9,303 nt of DNA from JBDUDR01 sp040002845 (GCA_040002845.1 JBDUDR010000119.1:1-9303); one strand, 5' to 3'; numbered from the stretch's first letter, positions 1 to 6,192 are shown. Notes: generated by a model from the letters alone, not told the origin. Numbers and translations are program-made.

Positions 1-1
1 C

Positions 2-394
2 GCCGCAACGGAGCCGACGGCCGAAGGTAGTCCCGTTCAGACAGGGAACGCTGGCCACACGCCGAAATCGTCACAGCAGATCGAGTGGCGCCCGTTGGCG
101 ATTGAGTGGGTCAGGCAGATCAGGAATGAGCGGGTGCTCATTCGCCTGCCCTGTGGGCCGAAGGAACGAGTTCATCTCGGTTTGGACATGGACATGGGCT
201 GGCCCAGTCTGCGAGAGCTTGCGCTTGCATTGACCGACACAAGCGGCACCACCGCCCTCGTTGTGTTGTACTCCACCGGCGACGCAGCAGTGATTGTCCC
301 TAGGGACGACGCGGGTAATCCGCTCGCCCGCATACCGGTCCACCGCGTCGACTCAAGTTGGTTCGTGGGCGCGTACACGCGCTGCGTCGGATAG
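2..394 (+). CDS. C-terminal part of an unrecognised protein
   Basis: The frame is open from the first complete codon in the window to a TAG at 392-394, giving 130 residues, so the gene most likely begins upstream of the window. A TTG at 95 could serve as an internal start but has no convincing ribosome binding site. The first ~28 residues are polar (Thr, Pro, Ser, Gln rich) and look like a linker. The remainder looks like a compact alpha/beta domain, with the segments IRLPCGPKERVHLGLDMD, a helix LRELALALTD, and strands TALVVLYS and AAVIVPRDD. I do not recognise the family and see no signal peptide or membrane segment in the visible part. The secreted RTX-like gene begins 20 bases after the stop on the same strand, so the two may be co-transcribed. 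No function is assigned. Confidence 0.55.
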   Translation, partial: AATEPTAEGSPVQTGNAGHTPKSSQQIEWRPLAIEWVRQIRNERVLIRLPCGPKERVHLGLDMDMGWPSLRELALALTDTSGTTALVVLYSTGDAAVIVPRDDAGNPLARIPVHRVDSSWFVGAYTRCVG

Positions 395-414
395 AGAAAG
401 GCGAGGCGGGGAAC

Positions 415-1068
415 ATGCGTGGTGTGCACTTACTGGCGGGGATCTCGTCGGCCGGGTTGCTGGCGGCAAGCCTGGCGACCGGGGCTCCGGCCAGCGCGGC
501 GACGGTGACCGGCACCGGCGGCGACGACCAGCTGCGAGGCAGCCCGTACTCGGACACGATCCGAGGTTTCGCTGGCGACGACCGGGTTTTTTCGTTGGCC
601 GGCCCGGATCTCATCTTCGGCGGGTCTGGACGGGATTTTGTCCGCGCGGGTCGTGGTGATGAAACGATCCGCGGCGGCCTCGAGGGTGACGTTCTCCACG
701 GCGCTCTGGGTGCCGACACGATCTACGCCGGCGCCGGACGGGACACCACCTTTGGGAACGCTGGCTTCGATGTGATCTTTGGCGGCGAGTTGGGCGACCG
801 GATCCGCGACGGCCTGGGGGCAGACACGATCTACGGCGGGCTGGGACCCGACACCGTCTACCTGCAAAAGGACGGAACCCCCGACACCGTGACTTGCGGA
901 TCCGGCCATGATGTTGTCTGGGGAGCCAGCAGCCAGAACATTGTTGCCGCCGACTGCGAAGAGGTTCACGTCGTGTCGGTTTGCGGGTGCTTACTCCTCT
1001 CCGCGAGTCCGCCCACTGCGGCTGAGCCGGTCTGGGATCGAGTGAGGGACACCGGCCCTGGCCGCTGA
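415..1068 (+). CDS. Secreted RTX-type calcium-binding repeat protein
   Basis: This 217-residue protein has a Sec signal peptide (Arg2, hydrophobic core about 6-22, likely cleavage after PASA at about residue 28). About thirteen glycine/aspartate nonapeptides follow, for example FAGDDRVFS, LAGPDLIFG, GLGADTIYG and GLGPDTVYL, matching the RTX consensus GGxGxDxLx. In this family the repeats fold as a parallel beta-roll that binds Ca2+ in the turns. A Cys pair (DTVTCGSGHD and VAADCEEV) closes the repeat region, as in many actinobacterial members, and may form a disulfide. I chose ATG 415 because a purine-rich GGCGAGGCGGGG lies just upstream and the signal peptide starts there; an in-frame GTG at 358 would add 19 charged residues. 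There is no catalytic domain. The last ~30 residues after CEEV (hydrophobic CGCLLLSA, then Pro-rich) are not family-like and may come from decay of the original 3' end. It probably shares a transcript with the gene upstream. Confidence 0.82.
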   Translation: MRGVHLLAGISSAGLLAASLATGAPASAATVTGTGGDDQLRGSPYSDTIRGFAGDDRVFSLAGPDLIFGGSGRDFVRAGRGDETIRGGLEGDVLHGALGADTIYAGAGRDTTFGNAGFDVIFGGELGDRIRDGLGADTIYGGLGPDTVYLQKDGTPDTVTCGSGHDVVWGASSQNIVAADCEEVHVVSVCGCLLLSASPPTAAEPVWDRVRDTGPGR

Positions 1069-1081
1069 TGTGAGGCAACAG

Positions 1082-1122
1082 AACCGCCCGCCGATTCTCA
1101 ACCAGGGGGCGGCCCGGCGGTT
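1082..1122 (+). terminator. Weak terminator-like hairpin after the RTX gene
   Basis: AACCGCC at 1082-1088 can pair with GGCGGTT at 1116-1122, starting 14 bases after the RTX-like stop codon. The loop is long (27 nt) and GC-rich and no T-run follows, so it is a poor intrinsic terminator. The rest of the gap to 1283 holds nothing I can support. Confidence 0.2.
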
Positions 1123-1283
1123 TCGCTGCGTTGCCGGACTCAGGAATCGGCTGGATGCGGGCACGGCAGCGTCGTCGAAACCGTCATCGCGGCGGCGGCG
1201 CCACGCTTATTCACAAGGTCGCGCAACGTCGGTTGGTGGTGTAAGTCGACGCCGAAGGCACGCAGGAAAGTGGAACGCGACCT

Positions 1284-1556
1284 CTAGCTTCGGTGTCGGC
1301 GTAGCACTCGCTTCACGCTCGACAGGCTGACGCCGTAGCGCTCAGCCAGACTCCGCTGCGTCGCTCCCGAGTGGCTGTCGTGGAGCATCTCCTGGATGAT
1401 CTGCTCGCCAAGGCGGTCGATCAGCCTCCAGCGCTGACCAGACAAGCGAGGGGAAGCCTCGTCACCGCTCTCGACCTTGACCCTCGCGTTTGCCTGGGTA
1501 GCCTGCCCCACCACTGCCCGTACTTCGGGGTTCGAGAAACGTCCCCTCAGGTCCAC
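1284..1556 (-). CDS. Small helix-turn-helix protein, recombinase-C-terminus-like (copy 1)
   Basis: This encodes 90 residues from GTG 1556; an ATG at 1658 in the same frame would give 124. I prefer the short form because similarity to the two sister copies begins at VDLRGRFSNPEV. No clear ribosome binding site precedes either start. The N-terminal block GRFSNPEVRAVVGQATQ is followed by a variable linker and then RWRLIDRLGEQIIQEML. The C-terminus ATQRSLAERYGVSLSSVKRVLRRH (read as ATQRSLAERYG plus VSLSSVKRVLRRH, residues 65-88) is a classic helix-turn-helix of the type found at the C-terminal ends of serine recombinases. No catalytic serine domain is present, so it would be a DNA-binding fragment or stand-alone regulator, not an active recombinase. 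It lies opposite to the flanking plus-strand genes. A broken copy lies at 4681-4918 and an intact one at 5917-6192. The target and role are unknown. Confidence 0.65.
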   Translation of the reverse strand: MDLRGRFSNPEVRAVVGQATQANARVKVESGDEASPRLSGQRWRLIDRLGEQIIQEMLHDSHSGATQRSLAERYGVSLSSVKRVLRRHRS

Positions 1557-1701
1557 TCGCAGGTGTCCGGCTCGGCCGATGCTTGACCAACGAATGTAGG
1601 CTGACGCGCGACGAAAGGCTCCCTGAGAACGGTCGAAAAGGCGCCGGCACAGGTCCATCAGCGTTATGGCGCGGTGATCCCGCGTGGGTTACGCTCGCTT
1701 C

Positions 1702-1713
1702 AACCACGTGGTT
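1702..1713. promoter_or_regulatory. 12-bp perfect palindrome before the propeller gene
   Basis: AACCACGTGGTT is a perfect 12-bp inverted repeat with a CACGTG centre. It ends 11 bases before ATG 1725, a position where a dimeric regulator could block transcription or translation. I see no confident -35/-10 pair near it. A regulatory role is inference. Confidence 0.25.
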
Positions 1714-1724
1714 CGGCGGTGAAG

Positions 1725-3020
1725 ATGATCTCGAAGCGCACCGTGCAGGTTGCCGCCGCGATTGCGCTGTCGATCGGCGTGCTCCCCGCGGACTCTTCGG
1801 GCGTCGCGGCGGCCGTCGGCGATCCGCCGTTCGGCGCACCGCAGCGCATCGACGACGCCGCGAGTGCCGCGGCCGGATACAACGCGGCGATCGATGTCGA
1901 CTCCGCCGGGAATGGCGTCGCTGTCTGGCAGTCCAATGGCGTTATCTACGGGTCACGAAGACCGGTAGATGGCGATTGGAGCGCGCCGACGGCACTGATG
2001 ACCACCTTCGGGCCCGATGTCGTCGCTCTACGCGAGGACGGGTCGGCATACTTCAACTACGGCATTGAGGCGCCCGACGGCGAGGCGATCGCCGTGTGGT
2101 TCCCGGACGGCAGCGTGGCCTCAACAAACGTGTTCCAACAGTACGCGCACGGCCAAGTGGCAGCGGACCTCGACGGTGACCTCATCGCCTACGCCGAGAC
2201 CGCCAACGGCGCGACGACGTACCACTTCGCGGCTGCCGATACCGATCCGATTGCCGACGGATGGACGTCGACGACGACGCTGCAGGCGTTCGGCTCTTCG
2301 CGCGTGACATTCGGCCAGGGGCGGACTTACTTCGTCGCCTACCCACCGGACGCCACGGGCACCGACCGCAGATTCCGGGTCAACCACGTCGACGGCAGCA
2401 CTGGACACCCGACCCTGCTTATCCGCCACCAGCTATGCCCGACCGCCGGGCGGCTGGCCGGCTACGACATCGGCGCTGGGCGGTCCGGAGCCGCAGTCTT
2501 GGCGTGGCGCTGCACAAGCCGGACTGCCGATGTCATCGACGTGCAGCGCATCCATCCCGACAGCAGTGTCGGGGCCGTGGTCGAGCTCGCTCGGTCCCGG
2601 CAGTCAGGCGTCAAAGACCGGCTCTCCGATCCCGAGGTTGCCTTCAGTCCGAAGGGGCCAACCGTGTTGTTCAGTCGCGCTAACAATGCCACTCGCCGCA
2701 ATGTCCTCGCCGTCTCCACCGACTCGTCCGGGAAGTGGGGCCGACCGAGCATCGTCGTGCGCGGCGTTGCGGCCAGCTCGGCAAGGGCCCTGGGCGCCAG
2801 GCTCGACTGGGTTCCGGGCGCCGCGCTGCTGACCTATCGCACTACGCCGGGTGTGATCTGGGCGGTACGCCGACTGCCGGGCGCATCCTTCGGAGCCCCC
2901 GCGCCGGTGTTCTCGTCAGCGGTCACGAAACTCGGCGCCGTCGCCGCGGACGGCGCCGCGCTGGTCGCTCACGTGACGCAGGGCCGCTTCGCGTCACGCT
3001 TTGCACCCGGCATCACGTAG
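1725..3020 (+). CDS. Secreted beta-propeller-like repeat protein
   Basis: This 431-residue protein begins with a Sec signal peptide (SKR, hydrophobic core VAAAIALSIGVL, likely cleavage near GVAAA at about residue 31). The mature part repeats a pattern common in secreted actinobacterial propeller proteins: a strand GNGVAVWQ or GEAIAVWF, a turn, a strand with an aromatic or arginine (IYGSRRPVDG) and a W-S/T-x-P/T element such as DWSAPT, GWTSTT and KWGRPS. I count roughly six such units, which fits a six- or seven-bladed beta-propeller. No sialidase Asp-box set or catalytic residues stand out. Only two cysteines are visible (HQLCPT and AWRCTS), perhaps a disulfide. The start is uncertain: GTG 1719 and an ATG at 1674 are in frame, but ATG 1725 gives the cleanest signal peptide, although its ribosome binding site is weak. 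It is likely an extracellular or cell-surface protein; substrate unknown. Confidence 0.78.
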   Translation: MISKRTVQVAAAIALSIGVLPADSSGVAAAVGDPPFGAPQRIDDAASAAAGYNAAIDVDSAGNGVAVWQSNGVIYGSRRPVDGDWSAPTALMTTFGPDVVALREDGSAYFNYGIEAPDGEAIAVWFPDGSVASTNVFQQYAHGQVAADLDGDLIAYAETANGATTYHFAAADTDPIADGWTSTTTLQAFGSSRVTFGQGRTYFVAYPPDATGTDRRFRVNHVDGSTGHPTLLIRHQLCPTAGRLAGYDIGAGRSGAAVLAWRCTSRTADVIDVQRIHPDSSVGAVVELARSRQSGVKDRLSDPEVAFSPKGPTVLFSRANNATRRNVLAVSTDSSGKWGRPSIVVRGVAASSARALGARLDWVPGAALLTYRTTPGVIWAVRRLPGASFGAPAPVFSSAVTKLGAVAADGAALVAHVTQGRFASRFAPGIT

Positions 3021-3241
3021 GGGGCCAACGGCAAGGATGACGCGCCGGCGCCAGTCGACCGTCAGTCCACGCTCGACGGTCTCGAGCAGGATGCCGAGCG
3101 TCGCATCGCGAGGCTCGGGCGGGACATCGCGCAGGGGACCGTGCAGATGCAGCATCGCGAAACAGGACGGACAAGATCGACGCCAACATGCGGGAGGGAC
3201 TACTCGCCCTCGCCGTCGGCACCGGGCTGCACGTGATATAG
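3021..3241 (+). pseudogene. Frame-broken coiled-coil / short membrane protein remnant
   Basis: Directly after the propeller gene's stop, one frame reads an acidic helical stretch (DRQSTLDGLEQDAERRIARL then GRDIAQGTVQM). It loses sense near 3155-3165, where the other frame picks up with NRTDKIDANMREGLLALAVG and TGLHVI, ending in TAG 3239-3241. Joined, the two halves resemble small actinobacterial or phage-associated proteins with an N-terminal coiled coil and a short hydrophobic C-terminal segment. The shift is two bases relative to the first frame. I see no good start codon or ribosome binding site in the first frame, so I treat it as a decayed gene. A sequencing error is the alternative. No function assigned. 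Confidence 0.4.
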
Positions 3242-3246
3242 CAATT

Positions 3247-3299
3247 GATGGGGGCGAAGTGGCCGCAGTGCGCGGCATGGCGCTGACAATTCCCCCATC
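3247..3299. repeat. 8-bp inverted repeat in the convergent gap
   Basis: GATGGGGG at 3247-3254 is the reverse complement of CCCCCATC at 3292-3299, and CAATT stands beside each arm (3242-3246 and 3287-3291). It lies between a plus-strand remnant and the 3' end of a minus-strand gene, where a bidirectional terminator would fit, but the loop is 37 nt and there is no T-run. Nothing else was found in 3242-3378. Confidence 0.25.
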
Positions 3300-3378
3300 G
3301 CGCACCGGCTCCGCCTTGGAGGCGCGGGGCTGTACGGGAGTTGCTGACTCGATCCGTTCGGCGCCCGGGAGGGAGACG

Positions 3379-4176
3379 TCAAGCGTCCGGCGGCTTGTCC
3401 TTGTAGATCGAGGCCCGCATCACCCCCTTGCTGGCGTCAAGCGCCGTCTCGTACTCGATCGGAAGGCGCCGCTTTCGGTCCTCGGGCCGCTCTAGAAAAG
3501 CGGCCAGCCTTGGCCGTCGCTCGTCCCCGGAGCCATCATCGGGGGACAGGTCATCAACTGACTGTTCGTACTCCTCCGTGAGGTCGCCGAGGAAATCGAT
3601 GATCCCGGTGATGCCTTCTCGGATCAGCGCGTCATGTGGCTCAAACAGCCGCTCGGCGGCCTCCAGGTCAGCGTCGATCTCCCAGAGCTGGTTCGTCGCC
3701 CGCATCAGTTCGCGCATCTGTTCGTCGTAGACGGCGGGTCGCGTCCGGTGGGCGCGGATCAGCCACTGCGCGTACGCCACCGCAGCGTGTATCCCGCGCA
3801 TTCTGGCAAGGAAGTCGAGCCGCTTGGCCCTATCCGCCCCCTCCTTCGCTTCGCGCTCTCTGACGTCATGCTCATGCTTCTCCCTGATCTCGTTGTATCT
3901 GTCGAACGCGTGCTTCACTAGGCCTGCAATCACGCCACCGACAACGCCGATCGCGGCTAGCTGAAGCAGGGAGTCCGAAACCTGTCGGCGGAAATGCCCT
4001 TGATCAGGATCGAAGAGGAGCCAGGCGAAAAGGAAACAGGCGACGCCCACCACCACAAGCCAGCCCACGAGAGGGGTCCAGAGCGCCTCGCGGACTTGGC
4101 GTCGCAAGCTGGCCGACACAGACCTCCATGTACCCAGCTTCGGCATTCCGCGACGCCCGCTCGATGGCTGGACCAT
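3379..4176 (-). CDS. Two-TM protein with long cytoplasmic coiled-coil domain
   Basis: This gives 265 residues from ATG 4176, which has GGAG six bases upstream; an in-frame extension to 4551 overlaps the next gene and lacks coding character. Residues about 33-55 (LVGWLVVVGVACFLFAWLLF) and 69-90 (LLQLAAIGVVGGVIAGLV) are transmembrane helices joined by a short loop with DPDQGHFRR. From residue 91 a charged helical region follows (FDRYNEIREKHEHDVRERE, then EGADRAKRLDFLARM), and then a largely helical domain with AYAQWLIRAHRT, MRELMRATNQLWEIDADLEA and TEEYEQSVDDL. The basic residues before TM1 suggest both termini are cytoplasmic. I recognise the general layout from uncharacterised actinobacterial proteins but no defined function. 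A promoter-like pair lies 30 bases upstream of the start, so it is probably transcribed on its own or together with the small membrane gene before it. Confidence 0.75.
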   Translation of the reverse strand: MVQPSSGRRGMPKLGTWRSVSASLRRQVREALWTPLVGWLVVVGVACFLFAWLLFDPDQGHFRRQVSDSLLQLAAIGVVGGVIAGLVKHAFDRYNEIREKHEHDVREREAKEGADRAKRLDFLARMRGIHAAVAYAQWLIRAHRTRPAVYDEQMRELMRATNQLWEIDADLEAAERLFEPHDALIREGITGIIDFLGDLTEEYEQSVDDLSPDDGSGDERRPRLAAFLERPEDRKRRLPIEYETALDASKGVMRASIYKDKPPDA

Positions 4177-4206
4177 AAGGGGCTCCAAATGACGGGCTGT
4201 CAAACA

Positions 4207-4235
4207 TTCGTAGCAGCCGGTCCGGAACGGGTCAA
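4207..4235 (-). promoter_or_regulatory. Candidate SigA-type promoter for the 265-aa membrane protein
   Basis: On the minus strand TTGACC (4235-4230, five of six matches to the -35 consensus) is followed after exactly 17 bases by TACGAA (4212-4207, TA--A- match). Transcription would begin around 4200 and give a leader of about 24 nt carrying the GGAG of ATG 4176. The -10 hexamer is imperfect. Confidence 0.4.
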
Positions 4236-4369
4236 CGCCCAGCGACCCTACCCGGCTCGATGCGGGCGACGCCATGGACAAGCAGACGGCGTCTTCCGAT
4301 CGGTGATCTTCGTAGCCGTGCCTCGTACTTCGCCCCATCCGCCTTCGGCCGACTCCCAGACGGCGAAGC

Positions 4370-4558
4370 TCATCCGCGGAGTGCGGAGAAAGCCTCGTAG
4401 ACCATGTATGACGGCCAGAAGACGCCCTGGAAAACCGCGTAGAGGTACTCCCAGAAGGCGTCAGCCTGTTGCCAGTAGTACACGAGCGCGCCAAAGATAC
4501 CGAGTCCGTAGATGGCGCCACCTCCCGCGACGGCACCGGCCTTGTTGCCACGGCTCAT
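4370..4558 (-). CDS. Small two-helix membrane protein, 62 aa
   Basis: This 62-residue protein starts at ATG 4558, preceded at about 9 bases by GGAGAGG, a good ribosome binding site. After a polar MSRGNKAG start, two hydrophobic stretches are visible: residues about 9-30 (glycine-rich, AVAGGGAIYGLGIFGALVYY) and about 35-60 (aromatic-rich, FWEYLYAVFQGVFWPSYMVY). An interhelical WQQAD turn joins them. The pattern matches short conserved membrane proteins common in actinobacteria whose role is unknown. It lies 193 bases upstream of the 265-aa two-TM protein on the same strand, so a functional pairing is possible but not shown. TTGATC occurs further upstream but no matching -10 was found. Confidence 0.78.
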   Translation of the reverse strand: MSRGNKAGAVAGGGAIYGLGIFGALVYYWQQADAFWEYLYAVFQGVFWPSYMVYEAFSALRG

Positions 4559-4680
4559 GTTGATTCCACCTCTCCGAAGGGATCGGAGTCGATCGTCCCT
4601 GAGGTTCCCTCACGCCGTCATTTGAACGACCTCTGATCAACGCAGCGGGTCCATGCAGCCCGGGGCCTAGTCGCCACCCC

Positions 4681-4918
4681 GACCGCCGTAGCGCTCAGCC
4701 AGACTCCGCCGCGTCGTCTCCCGAGTGGCTGGCGTGGAGCATCTACTGGATGATCTGCTCGCCGAGCCGGTCGATCAGCCTCTGGCACGGACCAGACAAG
4801 GGAGCGGAAGCCTCGTCACCACAGTCGACTTTGACTCCCGCGATTGCCTGAGTGGCCTGCGCCACCACCGCCCGTACTTCGGGGTTCGAAAACCGTCCCC
4901 TTAGGTCCACCAGCATTA
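4681..4918 (-). pseudogene. Broken copy 2 of the small helix-turn-helix gene
   Basis: This is nearly the same sequence as copy 1 from VDLRGRFSNPEVRAVV through LIDRLGEQIIQ, starting at ATG 4918 (MLVDLRG) or 4928. It then has TAG at 4745-4743 where copy 1 has GAG (Glu). A few codons later one extra base appears (CGTCGTCTCCCG against CGTCGCTCCCG on the plus strand). Restoring the frame recovers RRSLAERYG, after which similarity ends near 4681, so the recognition helix is lost. Three independent lesions make this a pseudogene. Its 5' end also forms an inverted repeat with 4986-5006. It is much closer to copy 1 than to copy 3, which points to a more recent duplication of that pair. Confidence 0.8.
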
Positions 4919-5006
4919 GCCTTGGCACAAATCGGGCCGTGCTACCTGGTAGACAGCACTTTTTGACTTCCGATCGCTAAGCACAGACCTAAGGGGACAT
5001 CGAACC
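4883..5006. repeat. Interrupted inverted repeat at the 5' end of HTH copy 2
   Basis: GTCCCCTTAGGTC (4895-4907) is the perfect 13-bp reverse complement of GACCTAAGGGGAC (4986-4998). A second block, GGTTCGA (4883-4889) and TCGAACC (5000-5006), extends it with unequal spacers of five bases and one base. The left arm is coding sequence of the helix-turn-helix gene and the right arm belongs to a dispersed element. The unpaired middle is 78 bases. Confidence 0.6.
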
Positions 5007-5015
5007 CTGCCCGCT
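4962..5015. repeat. Dispersed repeat element, copy A
   Basis: TTTGACTTCCGATC (4962-4975), 16 divergent bases, then AGGGGACATCGAACC and CTGCCCGCT (4992-5015). The same two blocks recur at 8763-8814 in the same orientation with only two base differences in the second block. The element ends directly beside the TAG (5016-5018) of a decayed minus-strand gene, which suggests that its boundary is real. It may be an end of a lost mobile element or a recombination site; no transposase is near. Confidence 0.65.
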
Positions 5016-5259
5016 CTACTCCTTCGTGACGGCCCGCCCCTTGTGTGACCGCTTGCTGTGGGCTAGAGCTCGCGCGGCCTCGAGCAGCGCGAGCCACTGA
5101 TCGCTGGCCCTTGGTCGAGATCCGCGCTAGGCGCCAGGCCGGGACGCCGCCGTGCTGGGCAGCCCCAAACAGCCCGGCGGCAGTCACGCCTCGTGACCGT
5201 GCAAGGCGACCGACGATCCGTGGCTGCGGGCAGCATGACCGACTCTGCTTGCTGCGCAC
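5016..5259 (-). pseudogene. Decayed small gene downstream of arr
   Basis: One minus-strand frame has protein-like sequence (VTAAGLFGAAQHGGVPAWRL then ARISTK). The following sense stretch, DQWLALLEAARALAHSKRSH then KGRAVTKE with a stop at 5018-5016, lies in a different frame that is closed just upstream by TAG. The junction falls around 5105-5120. Joined, the halves would make a small basic helical protein of roughly 60-80 residues. I do not recognise a family with certainty. The 5' boundary is unclear: GTG 5259 opens the first frame, but the first ~20 codons look non-coding. Arr ends two bases before it on the same strand. Confidence 0.4.
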
Positions 5260-5261
5260 GT

Positions 5262-5675
5262 TCAGTCGTTGATCGCCTCGATGCCAAGCCGCTTGAGCTC
5301 CTCAAGGTGGTCCCGCATGTCCTGGAGCACCTCAGGGGAATGTGGTTCCCAGTCCAAGACCTCGCCGACTACTCGCAGGGGCTCCCGAGTGCGGTAGGAC
5401 CTCGTCGGGTTGCCCTGGAACCTCTTGTCGGTCAGGTTGGGGTCATCCTCAAAGGGGCCCGTGGGTTCCACGCGGTAGATCCTGCCGGGTCCCTCGCCCA
5501 CCGCCAGTTCTGCACCCCAAGTGGCCGCATCCAGGGTTGCGGTCAGGTAGATGTAGTTCGCCCTCATTCGCTCGCCGAAATTCGAGCTATAGCCGGGTTC
5601 CAGCAAGTCCCCCGGCTGCAGGTCAGCCTTCGTGCCGTGAAAGAAGGGCCCGAAGTCCTTGGCCTCGGACGGCAT
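5262..5675 (-). CDS. arr: Rifamycin ADP-ribosyltransferase (Arr)
   Basis: This 137-residue cytoplasmic enzyme transfers ADP-ribose from NAD+ to the C23 hydroxyl of the rifamycin ansa chain, which stops the drug binding RNA polymerase. Family motifs run the full length: GPFFHGTKADL, LEPGYSSNFGERM, IYLTATLDAATWGAELA, VEPTGPFEDDPNLTDKRF, GNPTRSYRTREPLRVVGEV and LKRLGIEAIND. The catalytic triad of Arr (His19, Tyr49, Asp84 in the Mycobacterium smegmatis enzyme) is met by His13, Tyr43 and Asp78 with exactly the same spacing of 30 and 35 residues. The size fits the family (about 140 aa). Start choice: ATG 5675 gives the usual length; ATG 5726 would add 17 non-family residues. Neither has an ideal ribosome binding site, and an AGGAGG at 5754-5759 is too far from both. 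I found no rifamycin-associated inverted repeat upstream. The gene appears intact in an otherwise decaying region. Confidence 0.95.
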   Translation of the reverse strand: MPSEAKDFGPFFHGTKADLQPGDLLEPGYSSNFGERMRANYIYLTATLDAATWGAELAVGEGPGRIYRVEPTGPFEDDPNLTDKRFQGNPTRSYRTREPLRVVGEVLDWEPHSPEVLQDMRDHLEELKRLGIEAIND

Positions 5676-5916
5676 CGGTTCATTCTCTGCTCCGGATGCT
5701 TCGTTCACCCAGAGATGATCGCTCATGCCGCCGACCGTGTGAGAACGGTGGCACCTCCTCGGCTGCCTGATGTGACGCTGCGTGGACATCACCGCCCTGC
5801 GCGACCGGCGGCGGTGTCCGGGCGTCGGGCAGCAGCGACGCCACCGGTGTTCGAAAGGCCAGAGCACCAGGTGGTCGTGTCAGTCCACGACGACGCGTAG
5901 GAAAAGCGAACGCGAA

Positions 5917-6192
5917 CTAGCCTCGGTGTCGCCGCATCACTCGCTTCACGCTACTGACGCTGATGCCGTAGCGCTCGGCCAGCGCATGATGCGTGGCGCC
6001 AGCATGTCTGTCGCGCAGCAAGTCGCCGATGACTTGCTCGCCAAGGCGATCAACCAGCCGCCAACGACGCGGTGCCTGCGTCGGGGCTGCTGTGTGGCTG
6101 TGGTCGCTGTTGATCCCTGCGGCGAGGTGGCCAACCGACGCGACCACCTCCCGCACGTCGGGGTTCGAAAACCGTCCCTTCAGCTCCACCAT
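5917..6192 (-). CDS. Small helix-turn-helix protein (copy 3)
   Basis: This encodes 91 residues from ATG 6192 (MVELKGRFSNPDVREVV). It has the same layout as copy 1 at 1284-1556: the N-terminal GRFSNP block, a variable linker (here His/Pro/Ala rich), RRWRLVDRLGEQVIGDLL, and a C-terminal helix-turn-helix ALAERYGISVSSVKRVMRRH at residues about 70-89. It has diverged clearly from copies 1 and 2 but keeps all structural positions, so purifying selection is plausible. The start lies 23 bases after the stop of the PGM1-like ligase on the same strand, compatible with one transcript; the ribosome binding site is weak. An in-frame start at 6219 would overlap the ligase stop. It is similar to the DNA-binding tail of serine recombinases but carries no catalytic domain. 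A transcriptional or recombination-accessory role is inferred. Confidence 0.7.
   Translation of the reverse strand: MVELKGRFSNPDVREVVASVGHLAAGINSDHSHTAAPTQAPRRWRLVDRLGEQVIGDLLRDRHAGATHHALAERYGISVSSVKRVMRRHRG

Noticed and set aside
1070..1330. A plus-strand open frame of 86 codons after the RTX-like gene
   Set aside because: It is Arg-rich low-complexity sequence without a ribosome binding site and runs into the 3' end of the opposite HTH gene.
4177..4551. Extension of the 265-aa membrane protein to a start at 4551
   Set aside because: It would overlap almost all of the 62-aa membrane gene, has no coding character, and ATG 4176 has a good ribosome binding site.
5193..5900. A plus-strand open frame opposite arr
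   Set aside because: Arr is certain in the other strand by catalytic motifs and full-length match; the antisense frame is a shadow.
5727..5916. Search for a rifamycin-associated element or promoter upstream of arr
   Set aside because: No long inverted repeat of that type and no convincing -35/-10 pair was found; AGGAGG at 5754-5759 is 27 bases from the nearest in-frame start.
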